Part shown: positions 33,353 to 44,596 of the stretch, one piece after another
How the letters are laid out: every line of letters begins with the position of its first letter
How positions within the stretch are numbered: the stretch's first letter is position 1
Notes under the pieces: model-generated
Database searches by the model: none
What the model was told of the DNA's origin: nothing
The model's input: only the letters and a program-made list of their open reading frames with translations
Made by a program: the position numbers and the translations under genes
Origin: Actinomycetes bacterium
Lineage (GTDB): Bacteria; Actinomycetota; Aquicultoria; Aquicultorales; Aquicultoraceae
Reading direction: 5' to 3'
NCBI GenBank assembly: GCA_021794835.1
Contig: JAJYQA010000008.1
Span: 1-54,412, forward strand
Length of the DNA stretch: 54,412 bases

Positions 33353-33424
33353 TGGAGCCAGAGGGATTTGAACCCTCGACCCCTTGGCTGCCAGCCAAGT
33401 GCTCTCCCGCTGAGCTATGGCCCC
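33353..33424 (-). tRNA. tRNA-Ala (GGC anticodon)
   Basis: A full cloverleaf can be drawn on the minus strand: acceptor GGGGCCA/TGGCTCC, D stem GCTC/GAGC, anticodon stem CTTGG/CCAAG with loop CTGGCAG (anticodon GGC), and T arm GAGGG-TTCGAAT-CCCTC. The G3-U70 pair, the main alanine identity element, is present. CCA is not encoded. 72 bases. Confidence 0.97.
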
Positions 33425-33712
33425 GTCAATTTAAGTGTATCTTCGATATACTTAATCCTTACATATATTAATGATTTGCAAGACCGATGTCAATGAAAGG
33501 CAGGTAAGTATGTAATACCATGGTCGTATTCATACCGCTATCTTTTTACAGACGTTTTATAACGGGACCTGCGAATGGTATGGTTTACAAGATGAATCTG
33601 TTCTTTTTACATAATGTTTCCTGTAGCATGTAAAATGTTATGCAGCTATCGTAAAATATTGACGATAATTTTGCAGAGGAGACTTTAGTCTTCATTTTCC
33701 AGGAGGTTAAGT
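33425..33712. other. Leader region of leuS
   Basis: It contains inverted repeats TTTTACAT/ATGTAAAA (33605-33612, 33628-33635) and ATCGT/ACGAT just after. No T-box core (GGTGG.ACCGCG) was found, although leuS is often T-box controlled. Confidence 0.35.
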
Positions 33713-36181
33713 GTGGCCGAGCGGTATAACCATAAAGCAGTCGAGGAAAAATGGCAAAAGAGATGGGAAGAAGAAGATATTTTTCGCACTTATGAAAACC
33801 TGTCTAAGCCGAAAAAGTACATTCTTGAGATGTTTCCCTATCCGTCGGGCGAACTTCATATGGGTCACGTGCGCAACTACTCGATAGGCGATGTTGTCGC
33901 CAGGCATAGTAAAATGAGCGGATACAATATTATTCATCCCATAGGTTATGATGCTTTCGGCCTTCCGGCGGAAAACGCTGCTATCGCACGCGGTATCCAT
34001 CCTGCAAAATGGACCTTCGACAATATAATAAATATGAGAAGACAACTCAAGCAGCTTGGTTTGAGCTACGACTGGAATCGTGAAGTTGTAACGGCAAGTC
34101 CGAATTATTACAAGTGGGGGCAATGGCTGTTTTTGAAATTCTATGAACGGGGTCTGGCTTACCGTAAAAAGGCGCAGGTGAACTGGTGCCCGAGCTGCGA
34201 AACTGTTCTTGCAAATGAGCAGGTAGAGGCGGGCAGATGCTGGCGCTGCGGCTCAGTTGCCGAGCTAAGAGACCTTGAGCAGTGGTTCTTTAAGATTACC
34301 GATTATGCAGAAAGACTCCTAAATGACCTTGATCTTTTAGGCGGCTGGCCGGAGCGCGTTCGCGTCATGCAGCGAAACTGGATCGGAAGAAGCGAAGGTG
34401 CTTACGTAGATTTCCAGATCAAGGGAAGCGACAAGAAGATCACCGTATTTACCACCAGGCCCGACACGCTTTTTGGGGCCACATTCTTCCTGCTTGCTCC
34501 CGAGCATCCGATGGTGAATGAGCTTGTTAGGGGTACTAAGTATGAGGTAGGTGCAGCAGAGTTTAGACGCAAAGTTGCCGCGGAGACCGAGATAGATCGG
34601 ACCTCGGCAGAGAAGGAGAAAAACGGCTTCTTTACTGGAGTTTACGTAGTAAATCCCGTAAACAGCGAGGAGATTCCGGTTTATTTGGCCGACTACGTGC
34701 TGATGGGGTACGGGACTGGCGCGATTATGGCGGTTCCGGCGCATGATCAGCGCGACTTTGAGTTTGCCAAGAAATATGGTCTGCCGATTAAAGTAGTCAT
34801 TGAGCCGGCTGGCGAGCAACTTAATCCAACTATGATGGCTCAGGCTTATGAGGGTGAGGGTGTCATGGTAAACTCCGGCATGTTTAACGGCACCCCCCAG
34901 GTCGATGGGATAAAGAAAGTTACCGAGTACCTGCAGGACGAAGGTGTAGGAGAAGTAGCGGTTAACTATCGATTACGTGACTGGCTTATCTCAAGACAAC
35001 GCTATTGGGGAAACCCTATACCTATAGTTTACTGTGAGAAATGTGGTATAGTGCCTGTTCCAGAAGGTGAACTGCCGGTTATCCTACCGGAAAATGTGGA
35101 GATCACCGGCAAAGGCGGGTCGCCTCTCGGGCGGGTTGAGTTGTTTGTAAATACCGCCTGTCCATCGTGTGGAGGACCGGCAAAGCGTGAGACCGATACA
35201 ATGGATACATTTATCGACTCGTCGTGGTACTTCCTGCGCTATTGTAGTCCGCATGATGATAGACTCCCGTTTAGTAAGGAAGCGGTTGATTATTGGATGC
35301 CGGTAGATCAGTATATCGGCGGTATTGAGCATGCTGTTTTGCACCTGCTTTACTCAAGGTTCTTCACAAAAGTTCTCTATGACATGGGCATGGTAAGCGA
35401 GGTCGAGCCGTTTACCAATCTTTTAACACAGGGAATGGTTATTAAAGACGGCGCAAAAATGTCTAAATCAAAAGGTAATGTAGTTGACCCAAGCATGATC
35501 ATCGACAAATACGGCGCAGATACTGCAAGGCTTTTCATCCTGTTTGCCTCGCCGCCGGAAAAAGAACTTGAGTGGAGCGACCGGGGAGTTGAGGGCTCAT
35601 ACAGGTTCTTAAATCGTGTCTGGAGAATCGTCCAGGAAAACAAAGACTTGGTTATGAAAGCACAGGGCGATCTTACTAATCTCGGCCCGGCGGATAGGAA
35701 CCTGCGCTCTATAGTACACAGGACAATAAGGCGGGTTACCGATGATATCGCACGTTTTAGTTTTAACACTGCGATAAGTGCAATTATGGAACTTGTAAAT
35801 GCGATGTATAAATATAACGATGAGGCAAACCGCCATTCAGGTGTCATGAAGGAGGCAACCGATAACCTTATACTGATGCTTTCTCCGTTTGCCCCACATA
35901 TCACCGAAGAATTGTGGCACGAGCTGGGTAATACCGAAAGTACCTTCCTTGAGCCATGGCCGAAGTACAATCCCGAGCTTGCCAAGGCGGAAGAGGTAAC
36001 TTTGGTTGTTCAGGTAAACGGCAAGGTTAGAGACAAGATCACGGTTCCTGCAGATGTCTCAGAAGACGACATGAAAAAGACCGCCTTGGGATCGGAAAGA
36101 GTTCTTGCCCACGTCAATGGAAAAGACGTGAAAAACATCTTCATAGTCCCCGGTAAATTAGTTAATTTTGTTGTTAAATAA
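33713..36181 (+). CDS. leuS: Leucyl-tRNA synthetase
   Basis: An 822-residue class I synthetase that charges tRNA-Leu. Signature HMGH (49-52, in [14 protein letters not shown]) and KMSKS (about 582-586) are intact; Zn-type cysteines lie in [14 protein letters not shown] and CWRCG; the CP1 editing domain ([12 protein letters not shown], about 240-420) and the C-terminal tRNA-binding domain are complete. GTG start with AGGAGG 6 bases upstream. It heads the leuS-comEA-comEC-holA run. Confidence 0.98.
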   Translation: MAERYNHKAVEEKWQKRWEEEDIFRTYENLSKPKKYILEMFPYPSGELHMGHVRNYSIGDVVARHSKMSGYNIIHPIGYDAFGLPAENAAIARGIHPAKWTFDNIINMRRQLKQLGLSYDWNREVVTASPNYYKWGQWLFLKFYERGLAYRKKAQVNWCPSCETVLANEQVEAGRCWRCGSVAELRDLEQWFFKITDYAERLLNDLDLLGGWPERVRVMQRNWIGRSEGAYVDFQIKGSDKKITVFTTRPDTLFGATFFLLAPEHPMVNELVRGTKYEVGAAEFRRKVAAETEIDRTSAEKEKNGFFTGVYVVNPVNSEEIPVYLADYVLMGYGTGAIMAVPAHDQRDFEFAKKYGLPIKVVIEPAGEQLNPTMMAQAYEGEGVMVNSGMFNGTPQVDGIKKVTEYLQDEGVGEVAVNYRLRDWLISRQRYWGNPIPIVYCEKCGIVPVPEGELPVILPENVEITGKGGSPLGRVELFVNTACPSCGGPAKRETDTMDTFIDSSWYFLRYCSPHDDRLPFSKEAVDYWMPVDQYIGGIEHAVLHLLYSRFFTKVLYDMGMVSEVEPFTNLLTQGMVIKDGAKMSKSKGNVVDPSMIIDKYGADTARLFILFASPPEKELEWSDRGVEGSYRFLNRVWRIVQENKDLVMKAQGDLTNLGPADRNLRSIVHRTIRRVTDDIARFSFNTAISAIMELVNAMYKYNDEANRHSGVMKEATDNLILMLSPFAPHITEELWHELGNTESTFLEPWPKYNPELAKAEEVTLVVQVNGKVRDKITVPADVSEDDMKKTALGSERVLAHVNGKDVKNIFIVPGKLVNFVVK

Positions 36182-36241
36182 TTTTTTATAAAAATCAATC
36201 GCCAGCAGGGAAAGCGCAATTTAGGTAGAATATATCTATTT

Positions 36242-36940
36242 ATGCAAAAGCATAAATGGTTAAAAGGAAAGCCGAATCTTGAAGAGATAGTCTTGCTTGT
36301 CAAAGACAAACTTGCAGACAGTGGACTACTGATCGAAAAGAAGCATGTCTTGGCAGTCTCACTTCTACTTATCCTGGTCGTTTTCGGAAGCACGGTGCTC
36401 TACTTAAAAGCGCAACCAAAACCGGTGGCCATATCAAAAACAGAAAACAACACAACAGATAAGGCCAATGACAAGCAATCCCGCATCAATAACAAAGACA
36501 AACCGCTTCTTTATGTGCATGTTGCAGGTTCTGTTATCAACCCAGGTGTTTACCGATTAAAAGAGGGCAGTCGAGTTATGGATGCGGTAAGCGCGGCCGG
36601 AGGCGGGTCGGAGTCTGCCGACGTGGACGCGCTTAATCTAGCGGCTAAGATCTTTGACGGCCAGAAAATATATGTGCCCAAAAAAGGTGAGGCGCCACCA
36701 ATAAGTGATGCCTCTCAGGGTGGTAGCGCGGGCACTGCAATCGGCGGCAAAATTAATCTTAACACCGCAACTCTAGAGCAACTTGACTCACTTCCGGGGA
36801 TAGGACAGGTTACAGCTACTAAAATAATCGAGTACCGGAACAAATGCGGCTCTTTTAAACGGGTAGACGAGTTGAAAGAGATCGACGGGATTGGTAACAA
36901 AAAGTTCGATCAGATTAAAGACCGACTTTGCATTGATTGA
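36242..36940 (+). CDS. comEA: ComEA-type DNA uptake protein
   Basis: A 232-residue membrane-anchored DNA-binding protein. A short cytosolic N-terminus, one membrane segment (about 38-57), an Asn/Lys-rich linker, an SLBB domain (about 93-145: YVHVAGSVINPGVYRLKEGSRVMDA), a Gly/Ser linker, and a helix-hairpin-helix pair at the end (INLNTATLEQLDSLPGIGQVTATKIIEYR). It binds incoming DNA outside the membrane and passes it to ComEC, encoded 4 bases downstream. Pilus genes for uptake are not in the window. Confidence 0.95.
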   Translation: MQKHKWLKGKPNLEEIVLLVKDKLADSGLLIEKKHVLAVSLLLILVVFGSTVLYLKAQPKPVAISKTENNTTDKANDKQSRINNKDKPLLYVHVAGSVINPGVYRLKEGSRVMDAVSAAGGGSESADVDALNLAAKIFDGQKIYVPKKGEAPPISDASQGGSAGTAIGGKINLNTATLEQLDSLPGIGQVTATKIIEYRNKCGSFKRVDELKEIDGIGNKKFDQIKDRLCID

Positions 36941-36943
36941 CCC

Positions 36944-39283
36944 ATGATTTCGCCGATCTTGATATTTGCCATCTCCTATATTGTCGGAGTTGTTATCGCA
37001 GATTACTTTAATATTAGATTGGCCCCGTCAATATGGTTTTTGGCTGTTGGTCTAATTATCCATCTGGTTATTACATATAAAAGAAGCTTGTTAAGAATAG
37101 TCTCGGCGGCTCTTGCTTTTGTTTTTATCGGGATGTTTTTAACGTCGCTTACAATATCGAAACTTGATTCAAGTCTACTTTGTAAAGCCGCCAGCAGGTC
37201 GTCGTATGTAACTGTAGAAGGAATACTTGAGTGCGACCCTATAGGCAAAAATGGGATATTTAACTTTGATTTTAAAACTGAAAAGATTTCTTTGGACCAC
37301 AAGGAATGGTCTACCAGCGAGAAGTTACGAATCAGGGTCCGCTCGGCAAGGCAACTGAACCTCTACCTGGGAGAGCCGGTTAGGATATCGGGGCACCTTA
37401 AGCTTCCCCGATCTGATGGCGATTTTAACTATCGCAGATACCTATACCATCGGGGAATTACTGCGCTACTTAATGCTTCGACTGATGATATAAAAAATCT
37501 TAATAACGCCGGATTTTCCCTTAGCTATTTTTCCGGCTCTATAAGGCATTGGATAAAAGAGAGAAATTCGGCCTATCTATCAGGGAAAGAGTCCAGTCTT
37601 TTAAACGGGATTGTTCTTGGTGATACCTCATCAATTGATGAGGATTTAGAAGAGACGTTTAAAACAACCGGACTTACGCACATACTGGCGGCATCTGGGA
37701 TAAATATTGCCCTGGTTATAGGTGCTCTTTGGCCTCTACTTCGCTTATTAAGGTTTCGTGCGGGAGCGCAGGTTACCGTTCTTGTGGCCTCCGCTGCCTT
37801 CTACACCATGATTAGCGGCATGTCGCCTTCGATAAACAGGGCATTTCTTATGGCGGCTATAATGCTTTTCGCATGGCTGTTGGGGAAAGAGGCCAACATT
37901 ACCAGCTCACTTGCAACCGCTACTCTGGTTCTTCTTATTGCCAACCCATTTACCCTCTACGATATTGGCTTCCAGCTCTCATTTGCGGCAACGGCTTCGC
38001 TGATCATATTTATGCCACCTCTCGAGCGGTTGATGGGAGATATACCGAAATTTTTGAGCTCGGCTCTTTCGGTTACTTTGGCAGCGCAAATAGGAGTGTT
38101 GCCGATAATCATCTACTACTTTGGGCAAGTATCGGCAATATCGCTGGTAGCAAACCTTATTATAGTTCCTCTTGTTGCCCCCGCTCTTATCTTAGGCATG
38201 GCCGTCCTGCCAATAGAGGCATTGGTTTCTCTTTTCGCAAGGCCGGTTTATCTAATTCTCGCACTTATCTTAAAAGCTATGATCTACGGGACGATTCTTT
38301 TAGCAAAAATGCCGGGAGCCTCAATATTTCTGGGACAGCCCTCAATGTTGATGGTTGCCGTGATTTATATAGTAATCGCTGCTAGCGGGCTATACTTAAA
38401 AAGAATCAAGCTAAGGTTGAGCTTAGGTCATGCGGTATTAGCACTATTGGCGATATTGATGGTGTCAATCTGGTGGCAAGTAGGAAAATCGCTGGCGCCG
38501 TCCCAGTTGGAGGTTATTTTTTTGGATGTAGGGCAAGGAGATAGTACGATGCTAACCACACCGGATGGGACCAGGCTACTTATAGATAGTGGCCCCGATC
38601 CAGGTATAATCAAGCGGAAGATTCAGGGGAGAGGTATTAATAAAATCGATATGCTGCTTATAAGTCATGACCATAGCGATCACATTGGTGGGGCCAGAAA
38701 GGTCCTTGATACCGTTGCTGTCGGCAGTCTTGTATATCCCAAAATTATAAAAGGCTCAAAACCATGCGTGTCGTTGCTGAATTTTGCTAAGAAGAAAGGC
38801 GTCAAATGCGTCCCAATTGAAGATGGCGACATCCTGCACCTTGGAAAATGCCTGGAGATTGATATTCTGAACGCCGATGTTGCCGAGAGCAATAACGAAG
38901 AATCGGCGATTGTTATGGTTAAGTACGGTAAACTTAGTTTGCTTTTTACTGGCGATGCGGGTGAGAGTACTGAACAAAGGCTTATCCATGAAAGAGAGGG
39001 CATTGATGCCGACATCCTTAAGGTTGGGCACCATGGCAGTGCGGCCTCAAGCACGCGTGATTTCCTGCGGAAGGTGTCCCCGAAGGTCTCTATTATATCG
39101 GTTGGGAAAAACAACATGTACGGTCTCCCGGCACGCTCAACAATCGGACGGCTTCTAGCTGCCGGTTCAAAAATTTACCGCACGGATAGGGATGGGGATG
39201 TTACAATTAGATCGGATGGAAAGACGTACCAGGTATATGTTGAGAAACCGGTGGACCTGTGGATAGAATCCAAAAACAGATAA
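36944..39283 (+). CDS. comEC: ComEC/Rec2-type DNA uptake channel
   Basis: A 779-residue polytopic membrane protein. N-terminal membrane segments and an OB-like external domain (DUF4131, about 55-180), the competence domain with about ten membrane segments (SSLLNGIVLGDTSSIDEDLEETFKTTGLTHILAASG near 215-250), then a metallo-beta-lactamase domain from about residue 520 (FLDVGQGDSTMLTTPDG, ISHDHSDHIGGA, LKVGHHGSAAS). The metal motifs are complete, so nuclease activity on the incoming strand is possible. It overlaps holA by 25 bases. Confidence 0.95.
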   Translation: MISPILIFAISYIVGVVIADYFNIRLAPSIWFLAVGLIIHLVITYKRSLLRIVSAALAFVFIGMFLTSLTISKLDSSLLCKAASRSSYVTVEGILECDPIGKNGIFNFDFKTEKISLDHKEWSTSEKLRIRVRSARQLNLYLGEPVRISGHLKLPRSDGDFNYRRYLYHRGITALLNASTDDIKNLNNAGFSLSYFSGSIRHWIKERNSAYLSGKESSLLNGIVLGDTSSIDEDLEETFKTTGLTHILAASGINIALVIGALWPLLRLLRFRAGAQVTVLVASAAFYTMISGMSPSINRAFLMAAIMLFAWLLGKEANITSSLATATLVLLIANPFTLYDIGFQLSFAATASLIIFMPPLERLMGDIPKFLSSALSVTLAAQIGVLPIIIYYFGQVSAISLVANLIIVPLVAPALILGMAVLPIEALVSLFARPVYLILALILKAMIYGTILLAKMPGASIFLGQPSMLMVAVIYIVIAASGLYLKRIKLRLSLGHAVLALLAILMVSIWWQVGKSLAPSQLEVIFLDVGQGDSTMLTTPDGTRLLIDSGPDPGIIKRKIQGRGINKIDMLLISHDHSDHIGGARKVLDTVAVGSLVYPKIIKGSKPCVSLLNFAKKKGVKCVPIEDGDILHLGKCLEIDILNADVAESNNEESAIVMVKYGKLSLLFTGDAGESTEQRLIHEREGIDADILKVGHHGSAASSTRDFLRKVSPKVSIISVGKNNMYGLPARSTIGRLLAAGSKIYRTDRDGDVTIRSDGKTYQVYVEKPVDLWIESKNR

Positions 39284-40251
39284 AACAAAAACCGCTTAAG
39301 CCGATTTATCTTATACATGGCGACAGAAAAATGATCGATGATGCGCTCAAGAGGCTGAAGAAACGTATCTCAGCCCAGTTCGACCTTGATTTCAACTTCG
39401 ACCAGTTTAGCGGCCCCAATGCTGATGCAAAAGATATAGTGCAGGCTGCAAATACGCTTCCGTTTATGTCCGAGAAAAGGCTGGTAATTGTCAAAGAGGC
39501 TGATAAGCTCGCTGCAGAAGATACTTCGCAAATAGCCAAGTATGCAGAAAATCCCTCGGAGACAACGTGCCTGGTCTTAGTTGCCGAGTCGGTAAACAAG
39601 GCGAGCAGGTTGTATAAGGCAATCGAGAAAAATGGGGAGGTCGCCGAGTATAAGCTAAAAGAAAGTCCCCTCGCATGGATAAAGATTCAGTTTGCGGAGA
39701 AAGATAAACTTGTCTCGGATTCACTTGCCAGGTATTTACTTCATATGGTGGGCCCCGACTTGTTAAGGCTAAGCGTTGAGATCGAGAAAATCAGCCTTTA
39801 TCATACCGGAGACCGCATCATCGACCCGATCGAGATTGAGCCGGTTGTAACTAAATCGTTTGAAATTTCTGTATTTGATCTGGCTGGGAGTATCGGCGAG
39901 CGCGACATTGCTAAAGCGATCGAGATACTACGTTTCCTCCTGCAGCAAAGGGAATCACCTCTGGCAATTCTCAACCTGATAGCCAGGCACTTCCGTTTAA
40001 TCCTTAGATCGAAAATCTGGGTAGAGCAGGGTTACGATAATAAATACCTTATTGAGCACCTAACAGGTGAGGAAGGCAAAAAACTCCCTTATTTTGTGGT
40101 GGCAAAGTATAGGGAGCAGAGCTATAATTTCTCACTTGATGAGTTGAAGAAGATTTTCAGCCGGCTACTCGGAGCTGATATCGCCCTTAAATCAAGTTCT
40201 CAACCCCCAGAAGCCGTCCTTGAGGATTTAGTCATCCAGTTAGCTTTGTAA
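39259..40251 (+). CDS. holA: DNA polymerase III delta subunit
   Basis: A 330-residue clamp-loader subunit that opens the sliding clamp. The family opening KPIYLIHGDRKMIDDALKRLK, the AAA+-like middle (FMSEKRLVIVKEADKL) and the C-terminal collar domain (IEILRFLLQQRESPLAILNLIARHFRLIL) are all present. GTG start, inside the end of comEC, so translation is coupled. Its last codons were copied in tandem: TTAGCTTTGTAAA occurs at 40240-40252 and 40255-40267, giving two stop codons in a row. Confidence 0.94.
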   Translation: MDRIQKQIKQKPLKPIYLIHGDRKMIDDALKRLKKRISAQFDLDFNFDQFSGPNADAKDIVQAANTLPFMSEKRLVIVKEADKLAAEDTSQIAKYAENPSETTCLVLVAESVNKASRLYKAIEKNGEVAEYKLKESPLAWIKIQFAEKDKLVSDSLARYLLHMVGPDLLRLSVEIEKISLYHTGDRIIDPIEIEPVVTKSFEISVFDLAGSIGERDIAKAIEILRFLLQQRESPLAILNLIARHFRLILRSKIWVEQGYDNKYLIEHLTGEEGKKLPYFVVAKYREQSYNFSLDELKKIFSRLLGADIALKSSSQPPEAVLEDLVIQLAL

Positions 40252-40294
40252 AAATTAGCTTTGTAAACTTAACTTTAAATCATGAATTAACCAA

Positions 40295-40561
40295 CTAACC
40301 AACCAGCGTATTGAACTTTCTCATCAAGTTCGATTTCTTGTTAGCGGCGTTATTCTTGTGGATAACGCCTTTTTCAGAGGCCTTATCCAAAGCTTTTACG
40401 GCAGTATCAAGCGCGGTCTTAGCTGCCTCGCGATCGCCCGCAACAACCGCGTTGTTAAACCTGGTTATGTAGGTTTTAAGAGCAGATCTTGTACTCTTAT
40501 TGCGCACCCGCTGCCGCTCCGCTACTTCAATCCGCTTGATTTGCGACTTTATATTTGCCAA
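40295..40561 (-). CDS. rpsT: 30S ribosomal protein S20
   Basis: An 88-residue helical protein of the small subunit. The sequence ANIKSQIKRIEVAERQRVRNKSTRSALKTYI and the later KGVIHKNNAANKKSNLMRKFN are standard S20. The start is TTG with AAAGGAGG upstream; a TTG start is also known for E. coli rpsT. It lies on the strand opposite to holA and murJ. Confidence 0.97.
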   Translation of the reverse strand: MANIKSQIKRIEVAERQRVRNKSTRSALKTYITRFNNAVVAGDREAAKTALDTAVKALDKASEKGVIHKNNAANKKSNLMRKFNTLVG

Positions 40562-40633
40562 AGTTATCCTCCTTTACCTCAAAACAGACAAATTTTATCA
40601 CAGTGCTACTTAAACTGCAAGGCAGACCTGCGA

Positions 40634-40692
40634 GGCTGGCTCTTGGCTGACCCACATATCTAGACCAACATATCATTGGCTATTTGGCTATT
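40634..40692. repeat. Intergenic repeat family 1, copy B (inverted)
   Basis: In the reverse orientation it reads AGCCAAATAGCCAAT...TTGGTCTAGATATG...CAGCCAAGAGCC, closely matching copy A; the 22-base core 40645-40666 is identical to 23383-23404. Its left end lies next to the murJ promoter. Confidence 0.8.
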
Positions 40693-40706
40693 CTTTAAAG
40701 CCGCTA

Positions 40707-40715
40707 TGCTATAAT
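40707..40715 (+). promoter_or_regulatory. Extended -10 promoter of murJ-lepA
   Basis: TG-C-TATAAT, 49 bases before the murJ ATG. No good -35 box is seen at the normal spacing. The upstream region is formed by repeat copy B. Confidence 0.65.
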
Positions 40716-40764
40716 TTTGAAGACCGCTCAAAAAGCCGGAAAATTTAGGGAACAAGATTAAACC

Positions 40765-42384
40765 ATGCGAAGTGAAGATTACGTAATTGCAGATGAACCG
40801 CAGACAGCGCTATCCATAGCCAAATCCACGGCTAAAATGTCTGTTGCTACCACCGTTAGCCGCCTAACTGGGTTTATGCGAAACATGGTACTGGCCTACG
40901 CGCTTGGTAGCGGCATACGAAATGATACCTTTTCCACGGCAAACGTTATGCCAAATATCATATTTGAGCTGCTCATGGGTGGTATTCTGGGCTCTGTTAT
41001 CATTCCGGTCTATGTTCAATACCTAGCCGAGAGAAACGATGACGAAGCTCGCTACATGATAAGTAACCTTACGAATATTATATTTGTTTTTGCAGCAGTT
41101 ATAAGTCTGCTCGGTGCAATATTTTCGCCGTTTCTTGTGCATCTCATAACGATACGAGAGCCGTCTAAAGCAACGCCGCTTATGATTATGTTTTTCCGAG
41201 TTTTTGCATTTCAGATTATGTTCTATGCGCTGGCGGCGGTATTTAGCAGTGTACTTAACTCACATCGGCGTTTTACCATCCCTATGGCCGCCCCGATTTT
41301 TAACAACATTGTCGTAATAGCGACAGTGATAGGGCTTTATTTGCCGTTTAGCAAGAGCAATCCGCAATTTGCCCTTACCGCGCTTGCTGTTGGCACAACG
41401 GCGGGCGTTGTGGCGATGGCGGTCGTGCAGATTCCGTACGTGATTAAGGCCGGTTTAGGTGTACACCCGGTCTTTAACCTTCGGCACTCGGCGGTGAAGC
41501 AGGTAGCTAAACTCGGGCTTCCCATGTTGGGCTTTGCCGCGACTGTTCAGCTCAACAACTATGTAATATATATGCTTCTGCAGGAATACAAGGGTGGGGC
41601 GATGGCTTACGGAAATTCGTTGGCGTTTTTCCAGCTTCCTTACGCAATTTTTGCCGTCTCAGTAGCAACTGCCATATTTCCCGAGCTGTCACGCTTTGCC
41701 AACAGCAAAGACTTTGCAAGTTTTAAAAACACGCTTTCACTGGGCCTACGATCGACATCTTTTATAGTGATTCCATCGGCTGTTTTTATTGGCGTTATGG
41801 CCAAGCCGATAATCGCATTGACGCTACAGCATGGTAAATTCGATGCTGCCGGCACTGAAATAACAGCAGCGATGCTTAGCGCCTTTGCGGTCGCGCTCCT
41901 GTCCTTTTCACTTTACAATGTGCTCACCAGAGTTTATTATTCACTGCAGGATACGAAAACACCCATGAAGGTTGGCGCTATAAGCATCCCACTTCAAATC
42001 GTATTTAATTTCTTGTTTATTAAAATATTTGGAGTCTGGGGGTTGCCACTTTCTTATGCGGTCGCGCTTACCTTTGGCGTTGTTATTCAACTCTATATAT
42101 TAAAGCGAAAGATAGGCCCGATAGGGGCCTCGATTATATTAAGGGCTATAATTAAACAAGTTGCAGCAGCAATCCCGGCCGGCCTTATCGTACTTATAGT
42201 GCATTACATCTTCCAGAGCCTGCAGATGCCTCGCACGGTAGGCCTTATGCTCGAGATTGCCGTCGCGGCCGTCGTAGCTGCTGTCGTTTATTTGGGGTTG
42301 GCCCTGATATTTGGTGTTGAAGAAGTCAATTTTATCAAACAGATATCACGAAGGTTCCATCGTGTGAGGGTGAATACGACTTAA
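40765..42384 (+). CDS. murJ: Lipid II flippase MurJ
   Basis: A 539-residue membrane protein of the MOP superfamily that moves lipid II to the outer face for peptidoglycan synthesis. About 14 membrane segments. Family motifs: [30 protein letters not shown] near the start, EAR and [14 protein letters not shown] in the middle, and [21 protein letters not shown] at about 290-313. The last base of its stop codon overlaps the first base of lepA, so the two are coupled. Confidence 0.95.
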   Translation: MRSEDYVIADEPQTALSIAKSTAKMSVATTVSRLTGFMRNMVLAYALGSGIRNDTFSTANVMPNIIFELLMGGILGSVIIPVYVQYLAERNDDEARYMISNLTNIIFVFAAVISLLGAIFSPFLVHLITIREPSKATPLMIMFFRVFAFQIMFYALAAVFSSVLNSHRRFTIPMAAPIFNNIVVIATVIGLYLPFSKSNPQFALTALAVGTTAGVVAMAVVQIPYVIKAGLGVHPVFNLRHSAVKQVAKLGLPMLGFAATVQLNNYVIYMLLQEYKGGAMAYGNSLAFFQLPYAIFAVSVATAIFPELSRFANSKDFASFKNTLSLGLRSTSFIVIPSAVFIGVMAKPIIALTLQHGKFDAAGTEITAAMLSAFAVALLSFSLYNVLTRVYYSLQDTKTPMKVGAISIPLQIVFNFLFIKIFGVWGLPLSYAVALTFGVVIQLYILKRKIGPIGASIILRAIIKQVAAAIPAGLIVLIVHYIFQSLQMPRTVGLMLEIAVAAVVAAVVYLGLALIFGVEEVNFIKQISRRFHRVRVNTT

Positions 42385-44186
42385 TGGAGCAAAAGAATAT
42401 AAGAAATTTCAGCATTATTGCACATATAGACCACGGTAAATCCACCCTGGCGGATAGGTTGCTTGAGGCGACGCATACCGTCTCCGAGCGTGAGATGGTG
42501 GACCAAATACTTGACTCAATGGATCTTGAGCGCGAGCGCGGCATTACGATTAAAGCACGTGCCGTTCGGATCAACTACAAGGCAAAGGATGGGCAGGACT
42601 ACATTCTAAACCTCATCGACACGCCCGGTCACGTTGATTTTACCTATGAGGTGTCGCGAAGCCTTGCCGCCTGCGAGGGGGCTCTTCTTGTCGTTGACGC
42701 CGCTCAAGGTGTAGAGGCCCAGACCCTGGCCAACACGTTTCTTGCCCTTGAAAACGATCTTGAGGTAATTCCGGTAATCAATAAGATTGACCTACCTAGT
42801 GCTGACCCCGAGCGGGTTGCGAGAGAGATTGAGGAGAGCCTTGGGATAGATGCAAGCGATGCATTAATGGTTAGTGCAAAGACAGGCAAGGGGACGGAGG
42901 AGGTCCTAGAAGCCATAGTTAAACATATCCCTAAACCTAAAGGTGACCCTGAAGCACCGCTAAAAGCCCTGATATTTGACTCGCTCTATGACTCCTACCG
43001 TGGGGTTATCGTCTATGTCAGGGTAGTCGATGGCTCAATTAAAAAGGGCGATAAGATAAAGATGATGGCGACGGGTCGTGTCGCCGAGGTAGAAGAGATA
43101 GGCGTGCTTCGCCCTGCAATGGATGAGGTAGACAGGCTCTCCGCCGGCGAGGTTGGTTATATGATCGCTGGCATAAAAGATGTTCGCGACAGCAAGGTTG
43201 GGGATACGATAACTAACGCGAAAGGTGGAGCACTTGAGCAGCTTCCCGGATATCGTGAGGCCAAGCCAATGGTTTTCTGCGGACTTTACCCAGTTGACGG
43301 CGGGCAGTACGAAGATCTGCGCGATGCCCTAGCTAAGTTGCAGCTAAACGACCCTGCGCTTGTATACGAGCCCGAGACGTCCTCGGCTTTAGGATTTGGT
43401 TTTAGATGCGGCTTCCTCGGGCTTCTTCATATGGAGATTATTAAAGAGAGACTTGAACGCGAATACGACCTTGAACTGGTTGCAACCGCTCCAAGTGTCG
43501 CATACCGTATTACTAAGACGGACGGTTTGCAGATAATAATTCGCAACCCATCTGAGATGCCACAGCCCCACCTTATCGAGAGAATGGAGGAGCCGTATGT
43601 CTCGGCGGTTATCCTATTGCCAAATGATTACGTCGGAACCGTCATGGAACTCTGCCAGGATAGACGCGGCGAGTTCAAAAATATGCGGTACCTGAGCGAG
43701 AATCGCGTCGAGCTTCAATACGATCTACCACTTGCCGAGATACTACTGGATTTTTTCAACCAGTTAAAGTCGCGTACGCGTGGCTACGCCTCGCTTGACT
43801 ATGAACACAAAGGCTACAAAGTTACCGAGCTTGTAAGGTTGGATATCCTGCTTTCCGGTACGCCGGTCGATGCGTTTTCCTGTATTGTGCCAAAAGAGAA
43901 AGCCTACCCAACAGGTAAGGAACTGGTTAATAAATTAAGGGAGATAATCCCAAGACAGATGTTTGAAGTTATAATTCAAGCTGCCATCGGGAGCAAGATC
44001 ATCTCACGCGAGTCGGTTAAGGCAAAAAGAAAAGATGTTATTGCAAAGTGCTACGGCGGCGATGTCTCGAGAAAGCGCAAGCTTCTTGAGAAGCAAAAAG
44101 AAGGTAAGAAGCGGATGAAGCAGGTCGGCCGAGTTGAAGTACCACAAGAAGCCTTCATGCAGGTTTTAAGAGTCGAGGACAAGTAA
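42384..44186 (+). CDS. lepA: Elongation factor 4
   Basis: A 600-residue ribosome-bound GTPase. G-domain motifs: AHIDHGKST (13-21), DTPGHVDF and [13 protein letters not shown]. The domain order (G, II, III, V and the unique C-terminal domain with SYDLPLAE-like [31 protein letters not shown]) is complete. It acts on stalled or assembling ribosomes. It follows murJ directly. In many Actinobacteria hemW and hrcA come next; here instead a small DUF3096 gene lies on the other strand. Confidence 0.98.
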   Translation: MEQKNIRNFSIIAHIDHGKSTLADRLLEATHTVSEREMVDQILDSMDLERERGITIKARAVRINYKAKDGQDYILNLIDTPGHVDFTYEVSRSLAACEGALLVVDAAQGVEAQTLANTFLALENDLEVIPVINKIDLPSADPERVAREIEESLGIDASDALMVSAKTGKGTEEVLEAIVKHIPKPKGDPEAPLKALIFDSLYDSYRGVIVYVRVVDGSIKKGDKIKMMATGRVAEVEEIGVLRPAMDEVDRLSAGEVGYMIAGIKDVRDSKVGDTITNAKGGALEQLPGYREAKPMVFCGLYPVDGGQYEDLRDALAKLQLNDPALVYEPETSSALGFGFRCGFLGLLHMEIIKERLEREYDLELVATAPSVAYRITKTDGLQIIIRNPSEMPQPHLIERMEEPYVSAVILLPNDYVGTVMELCQDRRGEFKNMRYLSENRVELQYDLPLAEILLDFFNQLKSRTRGYASLDYEHKGYKVTELVRLDILLSGTPVDAFSCIVPKEKAYPTGKELVNKLREIIPRQMFEVIIQAAIGSKIISRESVKAKRKDVIAKCYGGDVSRKRKLLEKQKEGKKRMKQVGRVEVPQEAFMQVLRVEDK

Positions 44187-44187
44187 A

Positions 44188-44334
44188 TTACCGTCTTCTT
44201 AAGTTCACCAACCCGACAATTCCAATCAGCACAAGATAGGTGGCAACTATGTAGCCTAGGCCCTGCGGAAAGACAAATACTGCTACGCCAAGTATTATGG
44301 CTAGAAGTGCGGTACTTAATGCTGATAAATTCAA
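44188..44334 (-). CDS. DUF3096 family small membrane protein
   Basis: A 48-residue protein beginning with TTG 44334, preceded by AGGGAGG at good spacing. It consists of two hydrophobic segments, STALLAIILGVAVFVFP and LGYIVATYLVLIGIVGL, and a basic end NLRRR. This layout and the (F/I)P-x-GLxYIVAxYL pattern fit DUF3096 (PF11295), small inner-membrane proteins of unknown role. It ends one base from the lepA stop. It is too short for usual gene callers. Confidence 0.72.
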   Translation of the reverse strand: MNLSALSTALLAIILGVAVFVFPQGLGYIVATYLVLIGIVGLVNLRRR

Positions 44335-44503
44335 GATTTAAGACCTCCCTAAATAAACTCTTGGGAATTCTCTCCAAGTAAACAACGGTAAAATCTACTT
44401 TAAGTTACGTAAGCTAACCTAAATCAACTTTTACCCGTGATGCTATTTGTTAAACGATAGAGAGAGTTGCGGATAGTTTAGACCGCCCGTCAGGATTACG
44501 GTG

Positions 44504-44553
44504 TTGACATTTTGTATAGGTAAGATATAAGTTAAAACAAGACAAAAATTGTC
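44504..44553 (+). promoter_or_regulatory. Promoter and likely Rrf2 operator
   Basis: A consensus TTGACA (44504-44509), a 16-base spacer and TATAAG (44526-44531) form a strong promoter. A perfect palindrome GACAA-AAA-TTGTC (44541-44553) lies just after the start of transcription. A further GACAAAT occurs near the ribosome site. Confidence 0.75.
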
Positions 44554-44596
44554 CGATTTAGTATTTTAAAGGATAAATAAGACAAATAGGAGGAGT

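Noticed and set aside
33089-33496. A 135-residue ORF across the end of rsfS and the tRNA
   Set aside because: It runs out of frame through rsfS and through the tRNA-Ala gene on the opposite strand.
33425-33712. T-box leader for leuS
   Set aside because: No GGTGG.ACCGCG antiterminator sequence and no matching specifier stem could be found.
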